Shown piece by piece: positions 44,319 through 53,445 of a stretch of DNA of 64,000 bases. This DNA comes from CAWHNT01 sp963830775 (GTDB lineage: Bacteria > Pseudomonadota > Alphaproteobacteria > Geminicoccales > Geminicoccaceae). The first letter of the stretch is position 1. Each line of letters begins with the position of its first letter. The stretch lies in NCBI GenBank assembly GCA_963830775.1, contig CAWHNT010000032.1, positions 310,001 to 374,000 of the forward strand. Direction: 5' to 3'. The position numbers and the translations under genes are program-made. Under the pieces are notes generated by a model. It worked only from the letters and a program-made list of their open reading frames with translations, was not told the origin of the DNA and made no database searches.

Positions 44319-44711
44319 ATGGCCAGGTCGATGATCGCGCTTGCAGCCTTGGTGACCGTCATGGGCTCGGGCGGTGCCGCCTTGGCGGCTTCGGTCGATC
44401 CGTCCGTCACGCAGATGACCTTCGAGGCGGCCGACCGGGACGGCGACGGGCAGGTCTCCGAGCCCGAGCTGGTGGCGGACCTGGCGGCGGCCTTCAACTC
44501 GCTCGACGCCAACAAGGACCGGGCGCTGGAGGAGAGCGAGGTGCCGCAGGCCAGGCCCGGCGGCTTCAAGGCGGCCGACACCGACGGCGACGGCAAGCTC
44601 ACCTTCAACGAGGCCGTGGCGGTCAAGCTGAAGGAGCTGGCCGCCTTCGACGCCAATGGCGATGGGCAATATTCCCTGGAAGAGATCCGGCGCTACGACG
44701 AGAGCCGCTAG
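44319..44711 (+). CDS. Exported EF-hand calcium-binding protein
   Basis: A 130-residue protein with a signal peptide (MARSMIALAALVTVMGSGGA). Four calcium loops follow in order: DRDGDGQVSEPE, DANKDRALEESE, DTDGDGKLTFNE and DANGDGQYSLEE. All have the 12-residue acid spacing ending in Glu. It should bind calcium in the periplasm. GGAGCGGAGGG precedes the ATG at 44319. Confidence 0.9.
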   Translation: MARSMIALAALVTVMGSGGAALAASVDPSVTQMTFEAADRDGDGQVSEPELVADLAAAFNSLDANKDRALEESEVPQARPGGFKAADTDGDGKLTFNEAVAVKLKELAAFDANGDGQYSLEEIRRYDESR

Positions 44712-44745
44712 GTTGGGCCCTCGCCAGTCGCGGAGGTGGTTGGAG

Positions 44746-45387
44746 ATGACGAGCGTGATGTCCTATCGGCGTTTGCCCCTGGCCCTGCTGCTGGCGGCCG
44801 GGCTGGGCCTCGGCGGATGCGGCGGTGGCGGCACGACCGGTGCCCCCGGCTATGGCGGGCTGAGCTCGCCCGGCGTCGGCACGGCCGCAGGTGCGGTGGG
44901 CGGTGCCGCACTGGGCCGCTGGGTCGCCGGCGGCAACAACAACATGGCGGCGATCCTGGGCGGTGCAGCACTGGGCGGCCTCGCCGGCAACGTCTTCGCC
45001 GACAAGCCCTCCAACGTGCGCAAGCAGCAGGAGGCCGAGGTCGCCAGGAGTGCCGAGCAGCAGCGCCAGCTCGACTATGAGCGGCAGAGCCAGCTCCAGA
45101 AGGAGGAGGTCAACAAGCAGATCGAGGACCAGCGCCTGTTCGACGAGTGGAAGGCGCAGCGCGGCGGCGGCGCCCAGACCGCGGCCATCCCCGCCACCAC
45201 CAGCAGCGAGGACGTGGTCACGGCCCAGCGCCTGCTGACGGCGCTGGGCTACTATCGCGGCCCGGTCGACGGCATGAGCGGCGGCCAGACCCGCTCGGCG
45301 GTGATGCAGTTCGAGCAGGCGCAAGGGCTGCCGCAGACCGGCGTGGTGACCCCGGCCCTGATCAGCCGGATGCGCTCGGTCCTCTGA
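44746..45387 (+). CDS. Lipoprotein with glycine zipper and peptidoglycan-binding domain
   Basis: A 213-residue lipoprotein (lipobox LGGC at about 22-25). A glycine-zipper segment follows: GTAAGAVGGAALGRWVAGG and AAILGGAALGGLAGNVFADK. Then a Gln/Glu coiled coil, and a C-terminal PG_binding_1 domain (VVTAQRLLTALGYYRGPVDG...VMQFEQAQGLPQTGVV). It probably tethers a membrane to the cell wall. GGAG lies just before the ATG at 44746. Confidence 0.88.
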   Translation: MTSVMSYRRLPLALLLAAGLGLGGCGGGGTTGAPGYGGLSSPGVGTAAGAVGGAALGRWVAGGNNNMAAILGGAALGGLAGNVFADKPSNVRKQQEAEVARSAEQQRQLDYERQSQLQKEEVNKQIEDQRLFDEWKAQRGGGAQTAAIPATTSSEDVVTAQRLLTALGYYRGPVDGMSGGQTRSAVMQFEQAQGLPQTGVVTPALISRMRSVL

Positions 45388-45437
45388 CCCGATCGGCCGG
45401 CCGGCGCGGGGCTACCTGCGCTGGCCGGGCCATCGCC

Positions 45438-46181
45438 TCAGAGCAGCTTCGGGATCGTCGTGGCGATCAGGATGAGCCCCGAGGCGGTCAGCAGTCCCAG
45501 GATCACCGTCCGGAAGGTGGCATCGCTGAAGCGGCCATAGAGCTTGAGGCCGATGAAGCTTGGCAGCAGCACGGCTGCCGCGACCACCGGAAAGAGCCGT
45601 ACGGCCTGCCCGGTGACGGTGCCGGAAGCGATGTAGGTGATCATCGTCAGCGCCTGCATCGCCAGGTTGAAGCCCTGGATCATCGCCCGCTGGGTGTCGC
45701 GGTCCCAGCCGCGCAGCGCTGCCCACAGGGACGGAGCCGGGCCCGACAGCCCGCCGAGCCCACCCATCACGCCGCCGACCAGCCCGACCGCCGCATCCGC
45801 CAGGCGTCCGCCGCGCACCACGCGCGGGAGGTCGCGCGCCAGCAGCATCACCGGAGCCCAGACCGCGAGCAGGATGCCCACCGCAAGCTTGAACACGAGC
45901 GGATCGATCTGCTGCAGGAGGGCGACGCCCGCGGGCACCCCCAGGAAGCCACCGGCAACGAGGGGCAGGATCCGCGGCAGGCTGAAGCCGCGCCGCAGCG
46001 CCCTCACGGACAGCACCTGGCCCACGAGCGAGCCGAAGACGACCAATGGACCGGTCAGGACGGGGTCGAGCGTCCACGCCCACACCGCCATGGCAGTGAG
46101 GCCGAACGCCGTACCGGAGAGACCCTGCACGAGCCCGCCGGCCACGGCGCCGAGCACGACGCTGACGGTGAGCGGGTCCAT
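45438..46181 (-). CDS. TauE/SafE-family sulfite/anion exporter
   Basis: A 247-residue membrane protein with eight helices. It has the TauE signs: VLGAVAGGLVQGLSGTAFGL near the start and GGVMGGLGGLSGPAPSLWAA at the start of the second half. It lies 83 bases behind the sulfate-activation gene on the same strand, which suggests transport of sulfite, sulfate or a sulfonate. Confidence 0.9.
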   Translation of the reverse strand: MDPLTVSVVLGAVAGGLVQGLSGTAFGLTAMAVWAWTLDPVLTGPLVVFGSLVGQVLSVRALRRGFSLPRILPLVAGGFLGVPAGVALLQQIDPLVFKLAVGILLAVWAPVMLLARDLPRVVRGGRLADAAVGLVGGVMGGLGGLSGPAPSLWAALRGWDRDTQRAMIQGFNLAMQALTMITYIASGTVTGQAVRLFPVVAAAVLLPSFIGLKLYGRFSDATFRTVILGLLTASGLILIATTIPKLL

Positions 46182-46264
46182 CAGGACCCTCCCCGTCTCG
46201 GTTCCGGCTGAAAGGTCGTGCGCAGGCTGGGACCGAGCCTGAAGCCCCGATTGGCGCCCGAACG

Positions 46265-47977
46265 CTACTTGATGAACCCTAAGCTCTCCAGCTTCACCAG
46301 CACCCGGTGCGCCGCGAGGTCCGGCGTCAGCTCCTCGGTCACGATCCGCACCTCCGGGTTCTCCGGCGCCTCGTACGGATCCGAGATGCCGGTGAACTCC
46401 TTGATGATGCCGGCGCGGGCCTTGGCGTAGAGGCCCTTGCGGTCGCGGGCCTCGCAGGTCTCGAGCGAGGTGGCGACGTGGACCTCGAGGAAGCCGCCGA
46501 GCGGCTCGATCATGTCGCGGACCTTGCGGCGGGTCTGCGTGTAGGGGGCGATGGGGGCGCAGATGGCGATGCCGCCGTTCTTGGTGATCTCGCTCGCGAC
46601 ATAGCCGATGCGGAGGATGTTGAGGTCGCGGTGCTCGCGGCTGAAGCCGAGCTCGCTGGAGAGGTGCTTCCTCACCATGTCGCCGTCGAGGAGGGTGACG
46701 GGGCGGCCGCCCAGCTCCAGGAGCTTGACCAGGAGGGCGTTGGCGATGGTCGACTTGCCGGAGCCGGAGAGGCCGGTGAAGAAGACCGTGAAGCCCTGCC
46801 GGTGGCGGGGCGGGTGGGTGCGGCGCAGCTCCTCGACCACCTCGGGGAAGGAGAACCATTCCGGGATCTCCAGCCCCTCGTGCAGGCGGCGGCGCAGCTC
46901 GGTGCCGGAGAGGTTGAGGACGGGCTCGTCCTTCTCGACCTCGTCCTCCTGCACGTACTGGGCCCGCGCCTGCGAGAAGACGAGGTTGTGGAACGGCACC
47001 ATGGTGATGCCGAGTTCCTCCTCGTGCTGCCTGAACAGCTCCTGGGCATCGTAGGCGCCGTAGAAGGGCTTGCCCTTGCTGTCGTTGCCGGGCCCGGCAT
47101 GGTCGCGGCCGACGATCAGGTGGGTGCAGCCATAGTTCTTGCGGATGATGCCGTGCCAGAGCGCCTCGCGCGGGCCCGCCATCCGCATGGCGAGGTGGAG
47201 CAGGCTCAAGGTCGTGGTCTGCTCGGGATACTGCCGCAGCAGCTTCTCGTAGCAGCGCACGCGGGTGAAGTGGTCGACGTCGCCGGGCTTGGTCATGCCG
47301 ACGACCGGCTGGATCAGGAGGTTGGCCTCGGCCTGCTGGGCGGCGCGGAAGGTCAGCTCCTGGTGCGCCCGGTGCATCGGGTTGCGGGTCTGGAAGGCGA
47401 TCACGCGCCGCCAGCCCAGCTTCTGGAAGCGGGCGCGCAGCTCCTGGGGCGTGTCGCGCAGATGGCGGAAGTCGTAGTGGGTCGGCGCCTCGATGCCCTG
47501 GAGACGACCGCCGAGATAGACCTCGCCGGCTTCGCCCATCAGGTAGCGCACCGCCGGATGGGCGTTGTCCTGGGTGCCGAGCACGGCCAGGGCCTCGGCC
47601 CGCTTGTCGGGCCGCCAGCGGTCCTCGACCGCCATGGTGGCGACGAGGACACCTTCGCGGTCACGCAGGGCAATGGTCTCGCCGATCTCGAGCTGGTCGG
47701 CGAAGGCCGGCGTCACGTCGAGCGTGATCGGCATCGGCCACAAGGTCCCGCTCTCCAGCCGCATGTCGCTGAGGACGCGCTCATAGTCGGCCCGGCGCAG
47801 GAAGCCATCGAGCGGCGAGAAGGCGCCGTTGAGGAGCAGCTCCAGGTCGCAGAGCTGGCGCTCGCTCAGGTCCCACGACTTGTAGCCGCGCGACGCGCGC
47901 TTCGCGGCCTCCACCTCGGCCGGGCCGAGATAGAGATCCTTGAGCTCGCCGCCGTGCGGCTCCTTGAACGCACCCAT
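46265..47977 (-). CDS. Bifunctional sulfate adenylyltransferase / adenylylsulfate kinase
   Basis: A 570-residue fusion. The N-terminal ATP sulfurylase has QTRNPMHRAH (196-205) and GRDHAGPG (290-297). The C-terminal APS kinase has the P-loop GLSGSGKST (402-410), LLDGDMVRKHLS and NGGIAICAPIAPY. It makes APS and then PAPS from sulfate and ATP for assimilation or sulfation. The Sat-type single-chain form replaces CysD/CysN. The adjacent TauE gene and the secreted sulfatase at 11 kb fit a sulfur-using lifestyle. Confidence 0.95.
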   Translation of the reverse strand: MGAFKEPHGGELKDLYLGPAEVEAAKRASRGYKSWDLSERQLCDLELLLNGAFSPLDGFLRRADYERVLSDMRLESGTLWPMPITLDVTPAFADQLEIGETIALRDREGVLVATMAVEDRWRPDKRAEALAVLGTQDNAHPAVRYLMGEAGEVYLGGRLQGIEAPTHYDFRHLRDTPQELRARFQKLGWRRVIAFQTRNPMHRAHQELTFRAAQQAEANLLIQPVVGMTKPGDVDHFTRVRCYEKLLRQYPEQTTTLSLLHLAMRMAGPREALWHGIIRKNYGCTHLIVGRDHAGPGNDSKGKPFYGAYDAQELFRQHEEELGITMVPFHNLVFSQARAQYVQEDEVEKDEPVLNLSGTELRRRLHEGLEIPEWFSFPEVVEELRRTHPPRHRQGFTVFFTGLSGSGKSTIANALLVKLLELGGRPVTLLDGDMVRKHLSSELGFSREHRDLNILRIGYVASEITKNGGIAICAPIAPYTQTRRKVRDMIEPLGGFLEVHVATSLETCEARDRKGLYAKARAGIIKEFTGISDPYEAPENPEVRIVTEELTPDLAAHRVLVKLESLGFIK

Positions 47978-48217
47978 CCTCGATCCTTCGCCCTCTGAGG
48001 CCGCAGTGGGACGCTGCCCACGTCCGGGTAGAACAATGCCGTGCGGCCATGCCCGTTACTGGGGGCGAGCACATACCCCGATCGGGTGCCGCTCGGAAAG
48101 CCCGGCTCGCCCGGCCTTCTGTGGTCGAGAGGGCACACAGACTGGATTTGCGCGAAGAAGGATGGCAGCACTGCCCCGAACACGGGGCGCTAAAGGCTGA
48201 TCACCGCCAGGGTCGGC

Positions 48218-48246
48218 GGAGGCCGCCCCGCAGGCGGGCGGCCTCC
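48218..48246 (-). terminator. G/C-rich hairpin after the SGNH hydrolase gene
   Basis: Bases 48218-48228 pair perfectly with 48236-48246 (11 bp, 7-base loop). It lies about ten bases beyond the stop of the SGNH gene on the minus strand. Terminator by position; no T run. Confidence 0.5.
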
Positions 48247-48256
48247 CCTCCCGCCT

Positions 48257-48883
48257 TCACAGCTGGGCTGCGATGGCGTCGGCAATCACCTTCTGCCCGC
48301 GAGCATTCGGGTGCAGCTTGTCCGGGCCGATCAGCCTCGGATCGGCAAGCAGATTGAAGAGATCGACTATTCTCGTACCGTAGGTTTCGGCGACCTCATT
48401 CACGAAAGTGTTCCAGGCTTGCGAGCGGGTGGTCATCGTCGCCTGCTTAGCCGTGCCTTTGTAGAGCGGCATACGGCCCAGATCCGGGATCTGCACCAGG
48501 ATCAGCTTGCCGCCTGCGGCGATCACGGCGGGATTGAAAGTCCCGACCGCCGTCCGATAGGCCGACTTGGATGCCTCCAGGTTATCGGTCAACTGGACGT
48601 CGTTGATGCCGATGAACAGGATCAGGTCGTTGCCGACCGGCTTGCCCGCGGCGGTCCATTTCTTGACCTGCGTGGTCAGCCTCTTGCCTGCCAGGCTGGT
48701 CAAAGCCGAGTTGCAGACCGCTCCGCTCTTGGCGAAGTTGTCGTCGCCCAGCGCCAGCTTGTAGTACCAGGTCGTGCTCGGCGCCGTGAAGCTGTCGCCG
48801 AAAGCCGTGGCCGTCGTGGCCGAAGCAGAGGCGCTGCCTGTGGCGAGGGCCAGGACAGCGGCTAGAAAGATGCGTCGGATCAC
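48257..48883 (-). CDS. Exported SGNH/GDSL-type hydrolase
   Basis: A 208-residue protein with a signal peptide (MIRRIFLAAVLALATGSASA). Block I is TAFGDSFTAPS with nucleophile Ser31, block III is LFIGINDVQL with the Gly/Asn oxyanion residues, and block V is PDKLHPNARGQ with the Asp/His pair. It is an esterase or lipase acting outside the cytoplasm. Monocistronic. Confidence 0.9.
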   Translation of the reverse strand: MIRRIFLAAVLALATGSASASATTATAFGDSFTAPSTTWYYKLALGDDNFAKSGAVCNSALTSLAGKRLTTQVKKWTAAGKPVGNDLILFIGINDVQLTDNLEASKSAYRTAVGTFNPAVIAAGGKLILVQIPDLGRMPLYKGTAKQATMTTRSQAWNTFVNEVAETYGTRIVDLFNLLADPRLIGPDKLHPNARGQKVIADAIAAQL

Positions 48884-49093
48884 CTTGAACTCCCCACTCA
48901 GACAAGGCTGCTATAGTACCACGACGGTGGATCGTATGTGCCTGGACTCACAAACACGGCTGAAGCTGCGCGCGTAGAATGATACGCCTCGCCACCGGCG
49001 CGCAGGTGCGGCCGCCTCCAACGACATGACGCCGGCCCGCCGGGAAGGTCGCCGACCTGCCGCGACCCCAGCGCTTGTGCCGGGCGCGGGAGG

Positions 49094-49249
49094 CTAGATC
49101 CGTCCCATCAGGACCAGGATCAGCACGATGATCAGGATCAGGCCAAGGCCGCCGCTCGGGTAGTAGCCCCAGCCGGAGCTGTGCGGCCAGGTCGGCAACG
49201 CACCGACCAGGAGAAGGATCAGGATGATGAGAAGGATCGTACCCAGCAT
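49094..49249 (-). CDS. DUF3309 small membrane protein
   Basis: A 51-residue protein, MLGTILLIILILLLVGALPT, then WPHSSGWGYYPSGGLG and a second helix LILIIVLILVLMG. This two-helix hairpin with the central W-P-x-S-x-x-W-G-Y-x-P-S-G is the DUF3309 family, common in alphaproteobacteria and sometimes stress-induced. Function unknown. Confidence 0.88.
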   Translation of the reverse strand: MLGTILLIILILLLVGALPTWPHSSGWGYYPSGGLGLILIIVLILVLMGRI

Positions 49250-49380
49250 GTTCCGCCCCCGCTGATCTTCTACTAAGTTTCTGGGAAACACCGCAGGAAC
49301 GTCCCTGGTTCCTGGGTAGCACCGCTCGGCGCACTCCTTGGCGCCAGAGCGACAGCAGCGGCCTCGCGCGAGGAGCCGAC

Positions 49381-50304
49381 ATGATGTCCCGATCAGCCGA
49401 CAAGGGCCATGTCGCGCGGGTCCTGCGCGAGGTCGGCACGCCGGCACTCTTCGTCTTCCTGTGGAGCACCGGGTTCATCGGGGCGAAGCTGGGTCTGCCC
49501 TATGCGGGGCCGCTCACCTTCCTGGCCCTGCGCTTCGCGCTCGCGGCAGCACTGCTGCTCCTGCTCGCTCTCGCCACGCGCGCCCCCTGGCCGAGCCAGG
49601 GGGTCGAGCTCGCTCACTACGCGGTAGCCGGGCTGCTCGTTCACGGCCTCTATCTGGGCGGCGTCTATGTCGGCATCTCGCTGGGGGTCGAGGCCGGCGT
49701 GTCCGCCCTCATCGTCAGCCTCCAGCCGCTCCTCGTCGCCATCTTCGCCGGCCTCGTGCTGGGCGAGCGGGTGGCACGGCACCAGTGGCTGGGCCTGGCG
49801 CTGGGCCTGGCAGGCGTGGTCCTGATCCTGGCCCGCAAGCTCGGCCATGGGCTGGGCGACGCGCTGGGCGTCCTCGCCTGCCTCGTGGCCCTGCTCGGGA
49901 TCACCATGGGCACGATCTACCAGAAGCGCCACTGCGCCGGCATGGATCTGAGGACCGGCAACGTCATCCAGTTCGCGGCGGCGGGCCTCGGCACGGGCCT
50001 GGTGGCCCTGCTCGTCGAGGACAACCGCGTCACCTGGAGCGGCGAGTTCGTCTTCGCCCTGCTGTGGCTCGTGCTGGTCCTCTCGCTGGGGGCCATCTCC
50101 CTGTTCTACGTGCTGATCCGGCGCGGTGCCGCCTCCCGGGTCGCCAGCCTGTTCTTCCTCGTGCCGCCCTGCACCGCACTCCTCGCCTGGCCGCTCTTCG
50201 GCGAGACACTGGGGCCGCTGGCCCTTCTCGGCATGGCGCTCACCGTGGCCGGCGTAGCGTTGGCGAGCCGGCCGGCACCCGGGCCTCGGCGCCTTCCAGG
50301 CTGA
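49381..50304 (+). CDS. EamA/DMT-family transporter
   Basis: A 307-residue ten-helix permease. LFVFLWSTGFIGAKLGLPYA and FLALRFALAAALLLLLALAT are the opening EamA segments; VSLQPLLVAIFAGLVLGERV and the late FFLVPPCTALLAWPLFGET are the conserved ends of each repeat. Substrate unknown. The end overlaps, in antisense, the extended frame of the cupin gene. Confidence 0.92.
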   Translation: MMSRSADKGHVARVLREVGTPALFVFLWSTGFIGAKLGLPYAGPLTFLALRFALAAALLLLLALATRAPWPSQGVELAHYAVAGLLVHGLYLGGVYVGISLGVEAGVSALIVSLQPLLVAIFAGLVLGERVARHQWLGLALGLAGVVLILARKLGHGLGDALGVLACLVALLGITMGTIYQKRHCAGMDLRTGNVIQFAAAGLGTGLVALLVEDNRVTWSGEFVFALLWLVLVLSLGAISLFYVLIRRGAASRVASLFFLVPPCTALLAWPLFGETLGPLALLGMALTVAGVALASRPAPGPRRLPG

Positions 50305-50852
50305 CGGGTCCCCTTGCCGGTCAGGTGCCGCCGCGGCGCCAGCAGGACAGCAGCGGCCCGCTGCGAGCCCAGCACCGGGTCGGTCGCCGGCAGCGGGACG
50401 GACGCGATGTTCGCCAGCACGCCCGGTCGCTCGCCCTCCCCGCCGCGGCAGAGATCGGCCACCTGGCCTGCCGGGTAGGCGCCCACGACCAGGAGGTCGG
50501 GCGAGGAGCCCTCGTTCTTGTGCCCGACGCCGGCCGGGATCACGACCACGTCGCCGGGCCCGAGATCGGCCGTGATCCCCTGCTCACCGCCGAGCTTCAC
50601 CCGGACCGTGCCCCGCGCGATGCCCAGCACCTCGTGCGCCGTGCTGTGAAAATGGTGATAGCCGTAGATGCCGTTGCGCCAGCTTCCGCCCCAGCCATGA
50701 CGCCGGAACAGCACCTCGAAGCCGCATGCGGGATCGTCCGCCGGGAGTTCGGCCGCCTTGCGGTAGAGGAGCAGCGGCAGGTCGGGATTGTTCGGGATCC
50801 GGCCGTCATCCGCGAAGCGGTGCTTCTCGGGGGCCATGGCCTGCTCAGACAT
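50106..50852 (-). CDS. Cupin-domain protein with a probable frameshift-derived tail
   Basis: The first 165 residues are a cupin: GYHHFHSTAHEVLGIARGTV with the metal-binding His/His/Glu, and LGPGDVVVIPAGVGHKNEG with the last His. Family members end soon after V-P-L-P-x-x-D-P-V-x-G. Here the frame runs on for about 80 low-complexity residues antisense to the EamA gene. One base fewer at about 50360 would give GPLLSCWRRGGT-stop at 50321, a normal end. Its start overlaps the SDR gene upstream by 8 bases. Confidence 0.75.
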   Translation of the reverse strand: MSEQAMAPEKHRFADDGRIPNNPDLPLLLYRKAAELPADDPACGFEVLFRRHGWGGSWRNGIYGYHHFHSTAHEVLGIARGTVRVKLGGEQGITADLGPGDVVVIPAGVGHKNEGSSPDLLVVGAYPAGQVADLCRGGEGERPGVLANIASVPLPATDPVLGSQRAAAVLLAPRRHLTGKGTRQPGRRRGPGAGRLANATPATVSAMPRRASGPSVSPKSGQARSAVQGGTRKNRLATREAAPRRIST

Positions 50853-51561
50853 AGATCATCTTCCTGGTCATCCCGCCGTCGATCACGATGTTCGCTCCGG
50901 TGACGAACCCCGACCGGTCGCCCAGGAGATAGGCCACGAGCTCCGCCACGTCCTCCGGCTGGCCGACGCGCCCTGCCGGATGCTGCGCATGGTCCTCGGG
51001 CCGGAGGTCTTCCCCGCGCGTGTCGATCCAACCCGGGCTGATGCAGTTCACCCGCACCTCGGGGCCGAGGCTCACCGCGAGCGCATGGGTGAGCGCCACG
51101 AGACCGCCCTTGCTCGCCGCATAGGCCTCGGTATCCGGCTCCGACATCAGGGCGCGGGTCGAGGCCACCGTCACCATGGCGCCGCGTGCCGCCCGCAGAT
51201 GCGGAGCCGCGTGTTTCGCGAGGAGGAAGGCCGCGGTCAGGTTGGTGTCGATCACCCGCCGCCATTCGGCGAGCGTCAGCTCCATGACCGGTTTCCTGAT
51301 CATGAGCCCGGCATTGCTGACGACGGCGTGAAGCCCGCCCAGCCCGGCAACGGTCCCCGACACGGCAGCCTCCACCGCCGCCTCGTCGGCAACGTCGGTG
51401 TCGTGGAACAAGGCGCCCAGCTCGCGCGCGGCTCGCTCCCCGCTTCCGACATCGTTGTCGGCCAGCGCCACGGCCCAGCCGTCGGCGACGAGCCGGGCTG
51501 CGATCGCCCGCCCGATCCCGCGTGCTGCACCCGTGACCAGCGCTACCCTGCTCTCGGCCAT
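50845..51561 (-). CDS. SDR-family oxidoreductase
   Basis: A 238-residue short-chain dehydrogenase. It has the cofactor loop TGAARGIG, NAG in VVSNAGLMIRKPV, the catalytic Ser in VTVASTRALM and YAASK with Tyr/Lys, and a tail GANIVIDGGMTRKM. Acts on an unknown alcohol or ketone with NAD(P). It forms a two-gene operon with the cupin. Confidence 0.92.
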   Translation of the reverse strand: MAESRVALVTGAARGIGRAIAARLVADGWAVALADNDVGSGERAARELGALFHDTDVADEAAVEAAVSGTVAGLGGLHAVVSNAGLMIRKPVMELTLAEWRRVIDTNLTAAFLLAKHAAPHLRAARGAMVTVASTRALMSEPDTEAYAASKGGLVALTHALAVSLGPEVRVNCISPGWIDTRGEDLRPEDHAQHPAGRVGQPEDVAELVAYLLGDRSGFVTGANIVIDGGMTRKMIYV

Positions 51562-51748
51562 GTCACCTCCGCGGCGTCACCGTCACCGGCTCCACGGCCC
51601 GAGTGCCGAGCATCAGCGGCTGGCTTCCCGCGCAGCATCCCGCTCGACAAGGCAACCGGCACCCGTGTGCTGGATGCCGCCCGCCGCCCGGCCTGTTGAG
51701 CCGAACCCCTTCCAAGCACCGCCGCAAACGACTACCTTCGGCCCCATT

Positions 51749-51825
51749 CGGGGCGTAGCTCAGCCTGGTAGAGCGCCAGCTTTGGGAGCTGGATGCCGCG
51801 TGTTCGAATCACGCCGCCCCGACCA
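51749..51825 (+). tRNA. tRNA-Pro (anticodon TGG)
   Basis: A complete cloverleaf of 77 bases including an encoded CCA. The acceptor CGGGGCG pairs with CGCCCCG. The D arm has GCTC...GAGC. The anticodon stem CCAGC/GCTGG holds the loop TTTGGGA, so the anticodon is TGG (proline). The T arm GCGTG/CACGC has loop TTCGAAT. No insertion element is visible at its 3' end. Confidence 0.97.
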
Positions 51826-51826
51826 A

Positions 51827-52813
51827 TCATCCGTGGATCTGACCCCGTCGGGCGAGCAGCACGCCCGCGGTCACGGCGAGGCCCAGTAGGGCAGCCGCTG
51901 CCATGCCGCTGTTCACCGTTCGGCGGCCGTAGGAGCCCCATTGCCCTCGCATGCCCGTACCTTGCGGAATCGGGCGCAGCACGGCACCGGCGGTGTGGGG
52001 CACGGGCTCGCCCGAGCGCATGAGCTTGCGCTCGGCCAGGCGGGCGAAGAGGCGGCCGGCCCAGTCCGGGAGGAGGGCACCGGCGGCCGCCGTGCCGGGC
52101 GGCACGCCGATGTGGAGGGCGCGGCGGGGACGGTGGGCGAGGTCGACGATCTGCTCGGCCACATCCTCGGGGTCGAGGTGGGCGGTGAGGTCGGCCAAGC
52201 TGTGGCCGGTATAGTTGCCGGCGTGGTAGTGGGCCGGCGTGTCGACGAAGGTGGGGTAGACACCGCAGACCTGGATGCTGCTGCGGGTCGCGAGCTCGTA
52301 GCGCAGCGAATCGGTGAAGCCTGTAAGGCCATGCTTGCTGGCCGCATAGCTCGTGGCCCAGGGGGTGGGCAGGTACCCGCCGACCGAGATCATGTTGATC
52401 AACGTGCCGTGCCCGCCCCGGGCCATGAAGTGGGGCAGCACGGCATAGGCGCCGTTCATGGTGCCGATCAGGTTCGCCTCGACCACGCGCCGGTGATCCT
52501 CGAGCGGCACACGCTCGAACGGCCCGACAACGCCAACGCCTACATTGTTGAACCAGATGTCGATGCTGCCGAATCGGTGGATGGCCGCCTCCGCCAGTGC
52601 CCGCGTCTGGCCGGCATCGGTGACGTCGGTGGGCACAGCCAGCGCACGGGCACCCAGGGCCTCGCAGGCGCGCGCAGCATCGCGCAGCGCCTCCTCGCGG
52701 CGGGCCGCGAGAACGAGGTTGGCGCCGCGGCGGGCAAAGGCGCGGGCGGTGGCAAGGCCGATGCCGCTGGAGGCACCGGTGATGACGACGGTGACGTCGT
52801 GGAAGCTGGGCAT
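51827..52813 (-). CDS. SDR-family oxidoreductase with C-terminal membrane segment
   Basis: A 328-residue protein. The Rossmann loop is VVITGASSGIGLATARAFAR; NNVG, Ser in LINMISVGGYLPT and YAASKHG complete the active site. The extra C-terminal 100 residues end in a hydrophobic helix (MAAAALLGLAVTAGVLLARR), probably a membrane anchor. The stop is one base from the end of tRNA-Pro on the other strand. Substrate unknown. Confidence 0.92.
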   Translation of the reverse strand: MPSFHDVTVVITGASSGIGLATARAFARRGANLVLAARREEALRDAARACEALGARALAVPTDVTDAGQTRALAEAAIHRFGSIDIWFNNVGVGVVGPFERVPLEDHRRVVEANLIGTMNGAYAVLPHFMARGGHGTLINMISVGGYLPTPWATSYAASKHGLTGFTDSLRYELATRSSIQVCGVYPTFVDTPAHYHAGNYTGHSLADLTAHLDPEDVAEQIVDLAHRPRRALHIGVPPGTAAAGALLPDWAGRLFARLAERKLMRSGEPVPHTAGAVLRPIPQGTGMRGQWGSYGRRTVNSGMAAAALLGLAVTAGVLLARRGQIHG

Positions 52814-52996
52814 GATCCCCTCCCTGCGGTCCGCTCTCTGCGGGGCAGAACGGCGGGTCGGGGTCGACGTTCCTGGGAGCCCTCCCTCACGATCGCTCGT
52901 GTTCCGCGGACGGACAGGATTGGCGGGCAGAAGCGCCTATGTGGCCACCTGCAGACCTACAGCTCGGCAGCGCCGCCGGGTCCTGGGTGGCGAGCG

Positions 52997-53428
52997 TCAG
53001 GCGGCGAGGGAGGCGCCTTCGATGCGTGGCGCCGTGGGGGCGGCGGTTGGGGTCTGGCCCTCGACGAGGCTGTTCCAGGCTTCGCGCAAGTCGCCGAGGC
53101 GGGCGATGACCTCGTCGCACAAGGCGGGATCGTTGGCAGTGTTGATCGCCTGGAGGCGCAGGCCGACATAGATGTAGAGGCGGTCGAGCAGGCGGGCGAT
53201 GTCGCCGCCGCGCTCGAAGTCGAGGCAGGCATGGAGCGCGTCGACGATGGCGGCCGCCTTCTGCACCGCGTTGAAGCGGTCCTCGATCCGGCCCTCCGCG
53301 ATCGCCAGCTTCGCCTCCCCTACTTTGCGGATTGCCCCGTCATAGAGCATCACCACTTGGCGGAGCGGCGGGACGGCCTGTGCCGCGTGCCCGTACGCCG
53401 CGGCGGCCCGAGCCGGTGCCCTCGTCAT
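52997..53428 (-). CDS. fliS: Flagellin export chaperone FliS
   Basis: A 143-residue helical protein: LRQVVMLYDGAIRKVGEAKL and LLDRLYIYVGLRLQAINTAN are FliS helices, with the typical L-Y-D-G. It holds unfolded flagellin before export. ATG 53428 is preferred over GTG 53449 because AAGGAG lies 7 bases before it. It follows fliD by 17 bases. Confidence 0.92.
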   Translation of the reverse strand: MTRAPARAAAAYGHAAQAVPPLRQVVMLYDGAIRKVGEAKLAIAEGRIEDRFNAVQKAAAIVDALHACLDFERGGDIARLLDRLYIYVGLRLQAINTANDPALCDEVIARLGDLREAWNSLVEGQTPTAAPTAPRIEGASLAA

Positions 53429-53445
53429 CGACCGCTCCTTCCCAC

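Noticed and set aside
51749..51900. tRNA-Pro as an integration site
   Set aside because: The 3' end is followed directly by the stop of an ordinary SDR gene, without an integrase or repeated tRNA end nearby.
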